Below are positions 35,165-42,869 of a stretch of DNA of 64,000 nt, in pieces. This DNA comes from Nocardia yamanashiensis NBRC 100130 (GTDB lineage Bacteria; Actinomycetota; Actinomycetes; Mycobacteriales; Mycobacteriaceae), in the NCBI RefSeq assembly GCF_001613325.1, contig NZ_BDCD01000016.1:1-64000 (forward strand). Direction: 5' to 3'. The notes under the pieces were generated by a model. It had not been told where the DNA came from. It worked only from the letters and a program-made list of their open reading frames with translations, and made no database searches. Position 1 is the stretch's first letter. Each line of letters opens with the position of its first letter. Both the position numbers and the translations under genes were made by a program.

Positions 35165-36247
35165 ATGTTCGACCCGGTGAACGGTGAGCTCACAATGCCC
35201 GGTGATCTGCGCGGTGTGCGCGAGCGCGTCGATATCGTGCTGGAGGGCTTCCTGGCCGACAAGGCGCGCGGCTCCGATCGCGCCCGACTACCCGCGGACT
35301 TCGTCGACGGGTTGCACTCCTTCGTCTTCTCCGGCGGCCGCCGCGTGCGCCCGCTGCTGTGCGTGCTCGGCTGGTACGCGGCCGGCGGCAGCGAACGCCT
35401 GCCGATGGCGGTGATCCGGGTGGCCGCCGCCCTGGAGATGCTGCACGCGGCCGTGCTCATCCACACCGATGTGATCGAACGCCGCATCACCCGGCGCGGG
35501 CATCCCACCATCCCGTGCGCGCTGGCCGCCCGCTACACCGACAAACCCGATCGCGATCGCTTCGGCCGCCAGGCCGCGCTGCTGCTCGGCGATCTCGCCC
35601 TGGCCTGGTCGGACGAACTGGTCGGTACCGCCCACTTGAGCGCCCGCCAGCGCGTGGCCGCCGGTTCGATGATCACCGCCATGCGCGTCGAGGTGATCTA
35701 CGGCCAATACCTGGACCTGCTGGCCACCGGCGACCCGGCCGACGACCTGGACCGCGCCCTCGAGATCATCCGATACCGCACCGTGGCCTACACCTGCGAG
35801 CGCCCATTGCAACTGGGCGCCCGCCTGGCCGGCGCCGACCCGCTGGTCCAGGAGGGCCTGGCCGCCTACGCCGCGGCCCTGGGCGAGGCCGTGCACCTGA
35901 ACGAGGATCTGCACAATGTGTTCGGCGACCGCGCCACCGACGGCTCCCGGGTGGACGTGCTGCGCGACGGCAAGCACACCGCCCTGGTCGCCGCCGCGCT
36001 GGGCCGGGCGCGCGGCGGGGCGGCCGTGGAATTGCGTGCGCTGCTGGGGAATCCGGGCCTGGACAGTCGTGGCGCGACGATCTGCCGGGACATCATGATC
36101 GAGGTCGGGGCGCGCGCGGAGATCGAGCGGATGGTGGCGCGCCGCCGCGAACAGGCCCTGGATGCCTTGGAGCGCATCGGGATTCCGGCCCCCGCCAAAC
36201 AGTTCCTCAGCTCCCTGGCGCAACGGCTGACCGGGACCGACCGGTAG
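35165..36247 (+). CDS. Polyprenyl synthetase-like protein with degraded aspartate motifs
   Basis: 360 aa. ATG 35165 has GGAGAGG 7 bases upstream. The isoprenyl diphosphate synthase fold is clear (FVFSGGRRVRPLLCVLGWY, residues ~53-71; YGQYLDLLATG; LRDGKHTALV). The first metal-binding motif, normally DDxxD, reads T101-D-V-I-E105, and the second reads E247-D-L-H-N where the nearby paralogue has D-D-L-L-G. The gene is a close paralogue of the one at 41772, which has both motifs intact. Loss of the Asp residues argues for a non-catalytic partner subunit or a changed reaction; it is full length and not a decayed pseudogene. It is separated from the rest of the cluster by 392 bp. Confidence 0.85.
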   Translation: MFDPVNGELTMPGDLRGVRERVDIVLEGFLADKARGSDRARLPADFVDGLHSFVFSGGRRVRPLLCVLGWYAAGGSERLPMAVIRVAAALEMLHAAVLIHTDVIERRITRRGHPTIPCALAARYTDKPDRDRFGRQAALLLGDLALAWSDELVGTAHLSARQRVAAGSMITAMRVEVIYGQYLDLLATGDPADDLDRALEIIRYRTVAYTCERPLQLGARLAGADPLVQEGLAAYAAALGEAVHLNEDLHNVFGDRATDGSRVDVLRDGKHTALVAAALGRARGGAAVELRALLGNPGLDSRGATICRDIMIEVGARAEIERMVARRREQALDALERIGIPAPAKQFLSSLAQRLTGTDR

Positions 36248-36639
36248 CGGTGCGGGCCTGCGGATCGCAGCCGGCAGCAGGTTTCCGGATAGTTGAGACC
36301 TTTACTGAAATTGCATTCGGACGTAGACTTTGAGCAATACGCTTTGTGAACTCGCAGCGCTCTCGTGCCGGAGAGCCCGATCGGTCGCAGAATCCCTCCC
36401 GACGTATCTCGTTATCGTGCAGGATATTCCGTTCTGCCTATTCCCGGGGATGTGCCATGCATCCGTTTCGTCTTCCTGATTTCCCCACCCGCTGAAGGGG
36501 CGGAATTCGAAGAGGAGCGCCGCAATTCCGTCCGGATGGTGCAGGGCGTCTTCGTGGTGCGCGAAATAGCGCACCGGTCCCCGCCGGCCCGCGAAATGCC
36601 GCCGCTACTCCCGTCTCATGCCGTGAAAGAAGCGCCGTC
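36248..36639. other. 392-bp gap inside the isoprenoid cluster
   Basis: An AT-richer stretch (36285-36350) holds a candidate promoter (36301-36329). A 92-codon frame at 36365-36643 overlaps the next start and has no ribosome-binding site, so it is not called. No terminator hairpin was seen after the first gene. Confidence 0.4.
36301..36329 (+). promoter_or_regulatory. Candidate promoter of the MEP/prenyl operon
   Basis: TTTACT (-35, four of six matches to TTGACA) and TAGACT (-10, TANNNT) are 17 bases apart, in an AT-rich island ~310 bases before the prenyl synthase gene at 36640. This would leave a long 5' leader. Confidence 0.3.
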
Positions 36640-37668
36640 ATGACCGTGACAGCTTTCGTCCCGCCCGTCCGCCGCCCCGCCGAACTGCTGGCGGGGGCCC
36701 GCGCCGTCCTGGAACCGGTACTACGCGAGGCGGTGCTGTCGCTACCGGAACCCTTGTGCCGCATGGCCGGATACCATTTCGGCTGGTGGGACACGCACGG
36801 CCGGACCGTGCGCGCCGACTCCGGCAAAGGGCTGCGCCCGGCGCTGGCGACGGCGGCGGCCTACGCCTGCGACGGGCTCGCGGCCGCGGCGGCCCCGGCG
36901 GCGGCCGCGGTCGAATTGATCCACAATTTCACCCTCGTCCACGACGATGTCATGGACGGCGACGAATTCCGGCGCGGGCGGCCCACCGTATGGCGGGTAT
37001 GGGGACTCGCGGACGCCATACTGCTCGGCGACGCCCTGCACGCGCTGGCCGCCAATGTGCTTGCGACGCATATGCCGCAGCGCACCGCCGTGATCGCGGT
37101 GGACCGGCTGGAGCGCACTGTCATCGAATTGTGCCGGGGACAGCACGAGGATTGCGCCATCGAAATCGGCTGCGGCACTTCCGTCGCCGAATACGAGCGG
37201 ATGGCCGTCGGAAAGACCGGATCGTTGTTCGGGTGTGCCTGCGCGCTGGGCGGGCTGTGCGCGGACGCGGAACCCGATGCGGTCGATCGGCTCAACCGGT
37301 TCGGGCGCGAGCTCGGGATCGCGTTCCAGGCCATCGACGATCTGCTGGGCATCTGGGGCGATCCGGCCGCCAGCGGTAAGCCCTCCAGCGATCTGGGGCG
37401 GCGGAAACGATCACTGCCGGTGGTGGCCGCCCTGGAATCGGGCACCGACGCGGGCCGGGAACTGGCGGTGCTGTACCGGGGCGAGGAGCCCCTGACCCCC
37501 AGCGAGATCGCCTGTGCGGCACGGCTGATCGAGGAATGCGGCGCGCGCCGCTGGACCCAGCGCGAGGCCGAGCGGCGCATTCGCAAAGCCGTTGCGGCGC
37601 TGCCGGATCGGCCCGCCTGCGGGGATCTGATCACGCTGGCCCAATTGGTCGCGCATCGCGACAAATGA
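36640..37668 (+). CDS. Polyprenyl diphosphate synthase (GGPP synthase-like)
   Basis: 342 aa. It has GKGLRPALA near residue 62, the first aspartate motif D102-D-V-M-D106 within LVHDDVMDGDEFRRGRPTVW, and the second FQAIDDLLGIWGD near 236 with the following KPSSDLGRRKRSLPVV. Both are intact, so it should condense isopentenyl diphosphate with allylic diphosphates. The residues before the first motif (I-H-N-F-T-L-V-H) resemble short-chain GGPP/FPP synthases of terpenoid clusters; chain length is inferred. It is more distant from the two other synthase genes here than they are from each other. It is the first gene of the run to 44570. Confidence 0.9.
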   Translation: MTVTAFVPPVRRPAELLAGARAVLEPVLREAVLSLPEPLCRMAGYHFGWWDTHGRTVRADSGKGLRPALATAAAYACDGLAAAAAPAAAAVELIHNFTLVHDDVMDGDEFRRGRPTVWRVWGLADAILLGDALHALAANVLATHMPQRTAVIAVDRLERTVIELCRGQHEDCAIEIGCGTSVAEYERMAVGKTGSLFGCACALGGLCADAEPDAVDRLNRFGRELGIAFQAIDDLLGIWGDPAASGKPSSDLGRRKRSLPVVAALESGTDAGRELAVLYRGEEPLTPSEIACAARLIEECGARRWTQREAERRIRKAVAALPDRPACGDLITLAQLVAHRDK

Positions 37669-37700
37669 CGAAGGCACGATTGTAAGGAGAGTCAGCCACC

Positions 37701-38690
37701 ATGGACGCACAGCCTGCTACAGCGTTATTGGACAAGCCTGCCGATCCCCGCCCGCGCACGGTGCTGCTGGCCGCGCCCCGCTCGTTCTGCGCGGGCGTGG
37801 AGCGCGCCATCGACACCGTGGAACGGCTGCTGGCCGACCCGGACCGCGTCGAACCCGTGTACGTGCGCAAACAGATCGTGCACAACACCCACGTGGTGGC
37901 GGAACTGGCGGCGCGCGGGGCGATCTTCGTGGACGAGCTCGACGAGGTGCCGCCCGGTGCGACCGTGGTGTTCTCCGCGCACGGCGTGTCACCAGCGGTG
38001 CGCGCGGCCGCGGCCGCGCGCGGGCTCACCGTGGTGGACGCCACCTGCCCGCTGGTGACCAAAGTGCACGCGGAGGCCAGACGTTTCGCCGCGCGCGGCG
38101 ACACCGTGGTGCTGATCGGGCATGCCGGGCACGAGGAGGTGGAAGGCACGGCGGGCGAAGCGCCCGAAGCCACCGTGCTCATCGACAGCCCGGCGGCGGC
38201 GCTGGCGCTCACCGTGCCCGACGAGGACCGGGTCTCCTACCTCACCCAGACCACGCTGTCGGTGGAGGAGACCGCCGAGACCGTGGCCGCGCTGCGCCGG
38301 CGATTCCCGCGCTTGCACGGCCCGGCCAGTGCGGACATCTGCTACGCCAGCACGAATCGGCAGCGCGCGGTGGAGGAAGTCGCCGCACGCAGCGAGGTGT
38401 TCCTGGTGGTCGGCTCGGCCAACTCCTCCAATTCCCAGCGCATGGTGGAAGTGGCCCGCCGCCAGGGCATTCCGGCGTATCTGATCGACGACTTCACCGA
38501 AATACAGCCCGAGTGGATCGTGCCCGCCGCCACCGTCGGACTGTCCGCGGGAGCGTCCGCGCCCGGGCGGCTGGTGGACGAGGTGCTGCGCGCCCTGCGC
38601 CGCTTCGGCCCGCTCACCGTGCGCGAGCACGTCAGCTTCACCGAGGACGTGTTCTTCGCGGCCCCCGCCGCGGTGCGGAGACGGTCATGA
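37701..38690 (+). CDS. ispH: 4-hydroxy-3-methylbut-2-enyl diphosphate reductase
   Basis: 329 aa. It is the last MEP-pathway enzyme, making IPP and DMAPP. The three Fe-S ligands are Cys30 (PRSFCAGVERAI), Cys116 (DATCPLVTKVH) and Cys214 (DICYASTNRQ). Substrate-binding His and Glu segments KQIVHNTHVV and GHAGHEEVEGT, and the SAN/SN loop GSANSSNSQR, are all present. AAGGAG lies ~11 bases before the ATG. It overlaps dxs by 4 bases. The genome very likely has a second housekeeping ispH elsewhere; that is inferred from the biosynthetic context. Confidence 0.95.
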   Translation: MDAQPATALLDKPADPRPRTVLLAAPRSFCAGVERAIDTVERLLADPDRVEPVYVRKQIVHNTHVVAELAARGAIFVDELDEVPPGATVVFSAHGVSPAVRAAAAARGLTVVDATCPLVTKVHAEARRFAARGDTVVLIGHAGHEEVEGTAGEAPEATVLIDSPAAALALTVPDEDRVSYLTQTTLSVEETAETVAALRRRFPRLHGPASADICYASTNRQRAVEEVAARSEVFLVVGSANSSNSQRMVEVARRQGIPAYLIDDFTEIQPEWIVPAATVGLSAGASAPGRLVDEVLRALRRFGPLTVREHVSFTEDVFFAAPAAVRRRS

Positions 38691-40660
38691 GAACCACGGC
38701 CGTCACGACGCCCCCGGAGATCGGCGCGAACGCCGCGAATCTCCCCGCGCCACTGCGTGATATCGATTCCCCCGAACGGCTGCGCGCCCTGCCCGCCGCG
38801 CGACTGCCCGTGCTCGCGGCTCAACTGCGCGCGCTGATCATCGACACCGTGCTGAACGTGGGCGGGCACCTCGGCCCCAACCTGGGCGTCGTGGAGCTCA
38901 CCATCGCGCTGCACCGCGTGTTCCGATCACCCAGGGACACACTGCTTTTCGACACCGGACACCAGGCCTATGTGCACAAGATCCTGACCGGCCGCCGCGC
39001 CGAGTTCGCCGCGACCCTGCGCCGGCCGGGCGGGGTGTCCGGTTATCCCAGCCGCGCCGAATCCGGCCACGACGTGATCGAGAACAGTCATGCCTCCACC
39101 GCCCTCGGGTACGCGGACGGGATCGCCAAAGCCCGTGCGCTGCTCGGGGAATCCGACCGCGCGGTGGTGGCGGTGGTGGGCGACGGTTCGCTCACCGGCG
39201 GTATGGCGTACGAGGCGCTGAACAATATCGGAGCCGCCCGCCGCCCCGTGGTGGTGGTGCTCAACGACAACGGCCACTCCTACTCGCCCACCGCCGGCGC
39301 GATCGCCGCCCACCTGGCCGCCCTCCGCGCCACACCCATCACCCCGAACCCAGTGTCCCGCAACCTCTTCGAGCATCTCGGTTTCGACTACCTGGGTCCC
39401 GTCGACGGCCACGACTGCGCCGCCCTGGAATCGGCTCTGCGCCAGGCGAAACGCCTGAACCGTCCCGTCGTCGTACACGCGATGACCATCAAAGGCCTCG
39501 GCTACGAACCCGCCTGCACCGACCCGGAACGCATGCACACCACCGGCCCCGTGCCCGTGGCCGAACGCGCCGGTGGGCGGGTCTCGGCTCCGTCGGCAAA
39601 CGCCGAGCGCGGGAACGATCGGGCGGTCGCCGGGGCGAAGCCGGCCGCGGATCACGGCCCGGTGCGCGGCGGGGCGGCGGTACCGAATGTCGTTGCGGCG
39701 GAGCCTCGGCCGCGGCGGCGGGCGTGGACGGAAGTGTTCGCCGAGGAGATCGTGCGGATCGGCGAGGCACGCGCGGACATCGTGGCGATCACCGCCGCCA
39801 TGCCGGGACCGACCGGGCTGGGTGAGTTCGCGCGCCGCTTCCCGGGTCGGTGTTTCGATGTCGGGATCGCCGAGCAGCACGCGGTGGTCAGCGCGGCCGG
39901 ATCGGCCCTGGCCGGAATGCATCCGGTGGTCGCGATCTACGCCACGTTCCTGAACCGCGCTTTCGATCAGGTGCTGTTCGATGTCGCCATGCATCGCCTC
40001 CCGGTGACGTTCGTACTGGACCGGGCCGGGATCACCGGGCCGGACGGGGCGAGCCATCACGGGATGTGGGATCTGGACATGCTCGCCGGGGTGCCCGGGA
40101 TGCGGGTCGCCGCGCCGCGTGATGCCGCCCGGCTGCGGGAGCTGCTGGCCGAGGCGGTGGCGGACGAGAGCGGACCGACGGCGCTGCGTTACCCGAAAGC
40201 CACTGTGGGCGAGGATATTCCGGCCGTCGAGCGTTGGTCCGGCTTGGATGTGCTGCGCCGCGCCGAACATCCGGATGTACTGCTGGTCGCGGTCGGTCCG
40301 CTGGCCGGCGTCTGTCTCGCGGCGGCCGCGATGCTGGCCGCCGCGGGCGTGCAGGCCACGGTGGTGGATCCGCGCTGGGTGCTGCCCGTCGCGGAGCGGC
40401 TCACCGAATTGTGCGCCTGGCACGACCTGGTGCTCACCGTGGAGGACGGCACCCGGCGCGGCGGGGTCGGGCCCGCGCTCGCGGAAGCGTTGTCCGACCA
40501 GGGGATCGCCGTCCCCGTGCGGCGGCTCGCGCTGCCGCATCGTTTCCTCCCGCACGGCGAACGCGGTCCGCTGCTCGCCGAATCCGGGCTCACCACCACC
40601 GAGATCGTGCACACCGTGCTGTGCGCGCTCGGTGCCGATCGGCCGGAGGTTTCCCCATGA
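38687..40660 (+). CDS. dxs: 1-deoxy-D-xylulose-5-phosphate synthase
   Basis: 657 aa; the ATG overlaps the ispH stop. It condenses pyruvate and glyceraldehyde 3-phosphate, the entry step of the MEP pathway. The N-terminal ThDP domain has GGHLGPNLGVVELTIALH, FDTGHQAYVHK, SGYPSRAESGHD and GDGSLTGGMAYEALNN with the NDNG metal site. The C-terminal part has DVGIAEQHAVVSAAG and DRAGITGPDG. Between the two halves (residues ~285-343) is an Ala/Gly/Arg-rich linker some 35-40 residues longer than usual. By analogy with Rv3379c in the mycobacterial diterpene locus, it looks like a second, pathway-specific Dxs. Confidence 0.95.
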   Translation: MRTTAVTTPPEIGANAANLPAPLRDIDSPERLRALPAARLPVLAAQLRALIIDTVLNVGGHLGPNLGVVELTIALHRVFRSPRDTLLFDTGHQAYVHKILTGRRAEFAATLRRPGGVSGYPSRAESGHDVIENSHASTALGYADGIAKARALLGESDRAVVAVVGDGSLTGGMAYEALNNIGAARRPVVVVLNDNGHSYSPTAGAIAAHLAALRATPITPNPVSRNLFEHLGFDYLGPVDGHDCAALESALRQAKRLNRPVVVHAMTIKGLGYEPACTDPERMHTTGPVPVAERAGGRVSAPSANAERGNDRAVAGAKPAADHGPVRGGAAVPNVVAAEPRPRRRAWTEVFAEEIVRIGEARADIVAITAAMPGPTGLGEFARRFPGRCFDVGIAEQHAVVSAAGSALAGMHPVVAIYATFLNRAFDQVLFDVAMHRLPVTFVLDRAGITGPDGASHHGMWDLDMLAGVPGMRVAAPRDAARLRELLAEAVADESGPTALRYPKATVGEDIPAVERWSGLDVLRRAEHPDVLLVAVGPLAGVCLAAAAMLAAAGVQATVVDPRWVLPVAERLTELCAWHDLVLTVEDGTRRGGVGPALAEALSDQGIAVPVRRLALPHRFLPHGERGPLLAESGLTTTEIVHTVLCALGADRPEVSP

Positions 40661-41775
40661 CCATCGCGCAATTGGAACTGCCGCGCCCGCTGCCGCCACG
40701 CCATCGCACCCGGCGGATCCACGTCGGCCGGGTGCCCGTGGGCGGCGGCGCGCCCATCCCGGTGCAGACCATGACCACCACCCGCACCGCCGATCTCGAC
40801 GCCACCCTGCGCCAGATCGCCGAGGTCACCGCCGCCGGCTGCGATATCGTGCGGGTCGCGGTGCCGACCCCCGACGACGCGGCGGCGCTGCCCGCCCTGG
40901 TGCGCCGGTCCCCGCTGCCGATCATCGCCGACATCCACTTCCAGCCCAGGTACGTGTTCGCCGCCATCGACGCCGGCTGCGCGGCGGTGCGGGTGAACCC
41001 CGGCAATATCAAGGAATTCGACGATCGCGTCGGCGAGATCGCCCGGGCGGCCGGAGCGGCGGGGATCCCGATCCGGGTGGGCGTGAACGCCGGCTCGCTG
41101 GATCGGCGCATGCTGGCCAAGCACGGCGCGGCCACCCCCGAAGCCCTGGTCGAATCGGCGCTGCACGAGGCGGCGCTGTTCGCCGAACACGGCTTCGGGG
41201 ACCTGAAAATCGCGGTGAAGCACCATGATCCGCGCACCATGATCGCCGCCAACCGGCTGCTGGCCGCCCGCTGCGACTACCCCATCCATCTCGGCGTCAC
41301 CGAGGCCGGGCCGGTGTTCCAGGGCACGGTGAAATCCGCGGTCGCCTTCGGGGTGCTGCTGGCGGAAGGCATCGGCGACACCATCCGGGTCTCGATCTCC
41401 GCGCCGCCGGTGGAACAGGTCAAGGCGGGCAATCACATTCTGCAATCGCTGGGCCTGCGCCCGCGCCAGCTCGAGATCGTGTCCTGCCCCGGCTGCGGCC
41501 GAGTACAGGTCGACATCCACCACCTGGCCGCCAAGGTCGAAGCCGCCTTCACGGGCTTCCCGCACCCCTTGCGCGTCGCCGTCATGGGCTGCGTCGTCAA
41601 CGGTCCCGGCGAAGCCCGCGAAGCCGACCTGGGCGTCTCCTCCGGCAATGGCAAGGGCCAGATCTTCGTCCGCGGCCGTGTGGTGCGCACCGTGCCCGAG
41701 CACTCGATCGTGGACGCCCTGCTCGAGGAAGCGGTCGCCCTGACCGACGGCAATGGAGAGGAGTCCGCGTCATGA
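40657..41775 (+). CDS. ispG: 4-hydroxy-3-methylbut-2-en-1-yl diphosphate synthase
   Basis: 372 aa; the ATG overlaps the dxs stop. It reduces MEcPP to HMBPP with a 4Fe-4S cluster. The ligands are Cys277 and Cys280 (SCPGCGR), Cys312 and Glu319 (GCVVNGPGE). The TIM-barrel part shows PIPVQTMTTTRTADLDAT, DIVRVAVPTPDDA and PIIADIHFQPRY. The length is normal for the short bacterial IspG. It needs two low-potential electrons, and the ferredoxin/reductase fusion two genes downstream is a natural donor. It overlaps the next prenyl synthase gene. Confidence 0.95.
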   Translation: MTIAQLELPRPLPPRHRTRRIHVGRVPVGGGAPIPVQTMTTTRTADLDATLRQIAEVTAAGCDIVRVAVPTPDDAAALPALVRRSPLPIIADIHFQPRYVFAAIDAGCAAVRVNPGNIKEFDDRVGEIARAAGAAGIPIRVGVNAGSLDRRMLAKHGAATPEALVESALHEAALFAEHGFGDLKIAVKHHDPRTMIAANRLLAARCDYPIHLGVTEAGPVFQGTVKSAVAFGVLLAEGIGDTIRVSISAPPVEQVKAGNHILQSLGLRPRQLEIVSCPGCGRVQVDIHHLAAKVEAAFTGFPHPLRVAVMGCVVNGPGEAREADLGVSSGNGKGQIFVRGRVVRTVPEHSIVDALLEEAVALTDGNGEESAS

Positions 41776-42851
41776 GCACGCCCACGCTCACCGTCTCGCC
41801 CGTGGATCACGACGGCATCCGCGCCCACGTGGAGCGCGCGCTGTACGAATTCCTCACCGCCAAAGCCGAATCCGCCGCGGCCGCCGGGCTGCCCGCCGAG
41901 GTGGTGGAGGCGGTGCGCGCGTTCCTGTTCGCGGGCGGCAAACGCATCCGGCCGCTGTTCTGCGTGCTCGGCTGGTACGCCGGCGGCGGCGACGGGCTGC
42001 CGCCCGCGGTGGTGCGGGTCGCGGCGGCGGTGGAGTTGTTCCACGCCGCCGTCCTCATCCACGACGACATCATCGACGACAGCGACACCCGGCGCGATCA
42101 GCCGACCGTGCACCGCGCCGTGGCCGATCGCGCCCGCTCGGCGCGCGGTGCCGGCGCGGACCGCTTCGGCGCCCACGCCGGCATCCTGATCGGCGATTTC
42201 GGCCTGGTGTGGTCGCAGGAACTGCTGCACACGGCGGGCTTGTCGGCGGCGCAATCGGCCGCCGCCACACCGGTTCTCGACGCCATGCGCACCGAGGTCA
42301 GCTACGGCCAGTACCTGGACCTGCTCACCACCGGGCGGCCCACCCGCGACCTGGAACGGGCCCTGGAGATCATCCGCTACAAGACCGCCGCCTACACCGT
42401 GCACCGGCCGCTGCAATTGGGCGCGGCGCTCGCGGGCGCGGACGCGGAGGTGCAACGGGCGCTGGCGGACTACGGGCGGCCGCTGGGGGAGGCCTTCCAG
42501 TTGCAGGACGATCTGCTGGGCGTGTTCGGCGATCCCGCGCGCACCGGCAAATCCGTCGTCTCGGATCTGCGCGACGGCAAGCACACCGCCCTGCTCGCCC
42601 TGGCCCTGCGCCATGCCACCGCTCGGCAGCGCGCGCACCTGGACCAGCTCGTCGGCAATCCCGGCCTGGACGAGCGCGGCGCGGCCGTCTGCCGCGAAAT
42701 CCTGGACGCCACCGCGCGTCCGGAGGTGGAGCGCATGATCGCCGAACGCTGGCAGCAGGTGCGCGCGGTGCTGGCCACCGCGCCGCTGCCGCCCGCCGCC
42801 GTGTCGGGACTGCGCGGCGCCGCCGAAGCCGTCATCGCCCGAACGGCCTGA
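41772..42851 (+). CDS. Polyprenyl diphosphate synthase (catalytic paralogue)
   Basis: 359 aa, ATG overlapping the ispG stop. It has FLFAGGKRIRPLFCVLGWY at residues ~51-69, the first motif D98-D-I-I-D102 in LIHDDIIDDSDTRR, YGQYLDLLTTGR near 180, and the second motif FQLQDDLLGVFGD with KSVVSDLRDGKHTALL. The sequence is of the actinobacterial IdsA/GGPP synthase branch. It is closely related along its length to the degraded protein at 35165, which suggests duplication and specialisation. Pairing of the two as a heteromer is an inference. Confidence 0.92.
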   Translation: MSTPTLTVSPVDHDGIRAHVERALYEFLTAKAESAAAAGLPAEVVEAVRAFLFAGGKRIRPLFCVLGWYAGGGDGLPPAVVRVAAAVELFHAAVLIHDDIIDDSDTRRDQPTVHRAVADRARSARGAGADRFGAHAGILIGDFGLVWSQELLHTAGLSAAQSAAATPVLDAMRTEVSYGQYLDLLTTGRPTRDLERALEIIRYKTAAYTVHRPLQLGAALAGADAEVQRALADYGRPLGEAFQLQDDLLGVFGDPARTGKSVVSDLRDGKHTALLALALRHATARQRAHLDQLVGNPGLDERGAAVCREILDATARPEVERMIAERWQQVRAVLATAPLPPAAVSGLRGAAEAVIARTA

Positions 42852-42869
42852 AATCCCGGGAGACGCGTC

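Noticed and set aside
35165..36247. Calling the first prenyl synthase-like gene a pseudogene
   Set aside because: The frame is intact, it has the strongest ribosome-binding site of the cluster, and the rest of the fold is conserved; only the metal motifs are changed.
36365..36643. 92-codon frame before the second prenyl synthase gene
   Set aside because: No ribosome-binding site; it ends inside the next start region and its composition is non-coding.
38513..38686. Longer Dxs start inside ispH
   Set aside because: It would read 58 Arg-rich codons out of frame through ispH; ATG 38687 overlapping the ispH stop is the usual coupling and begins a normal Dxs.
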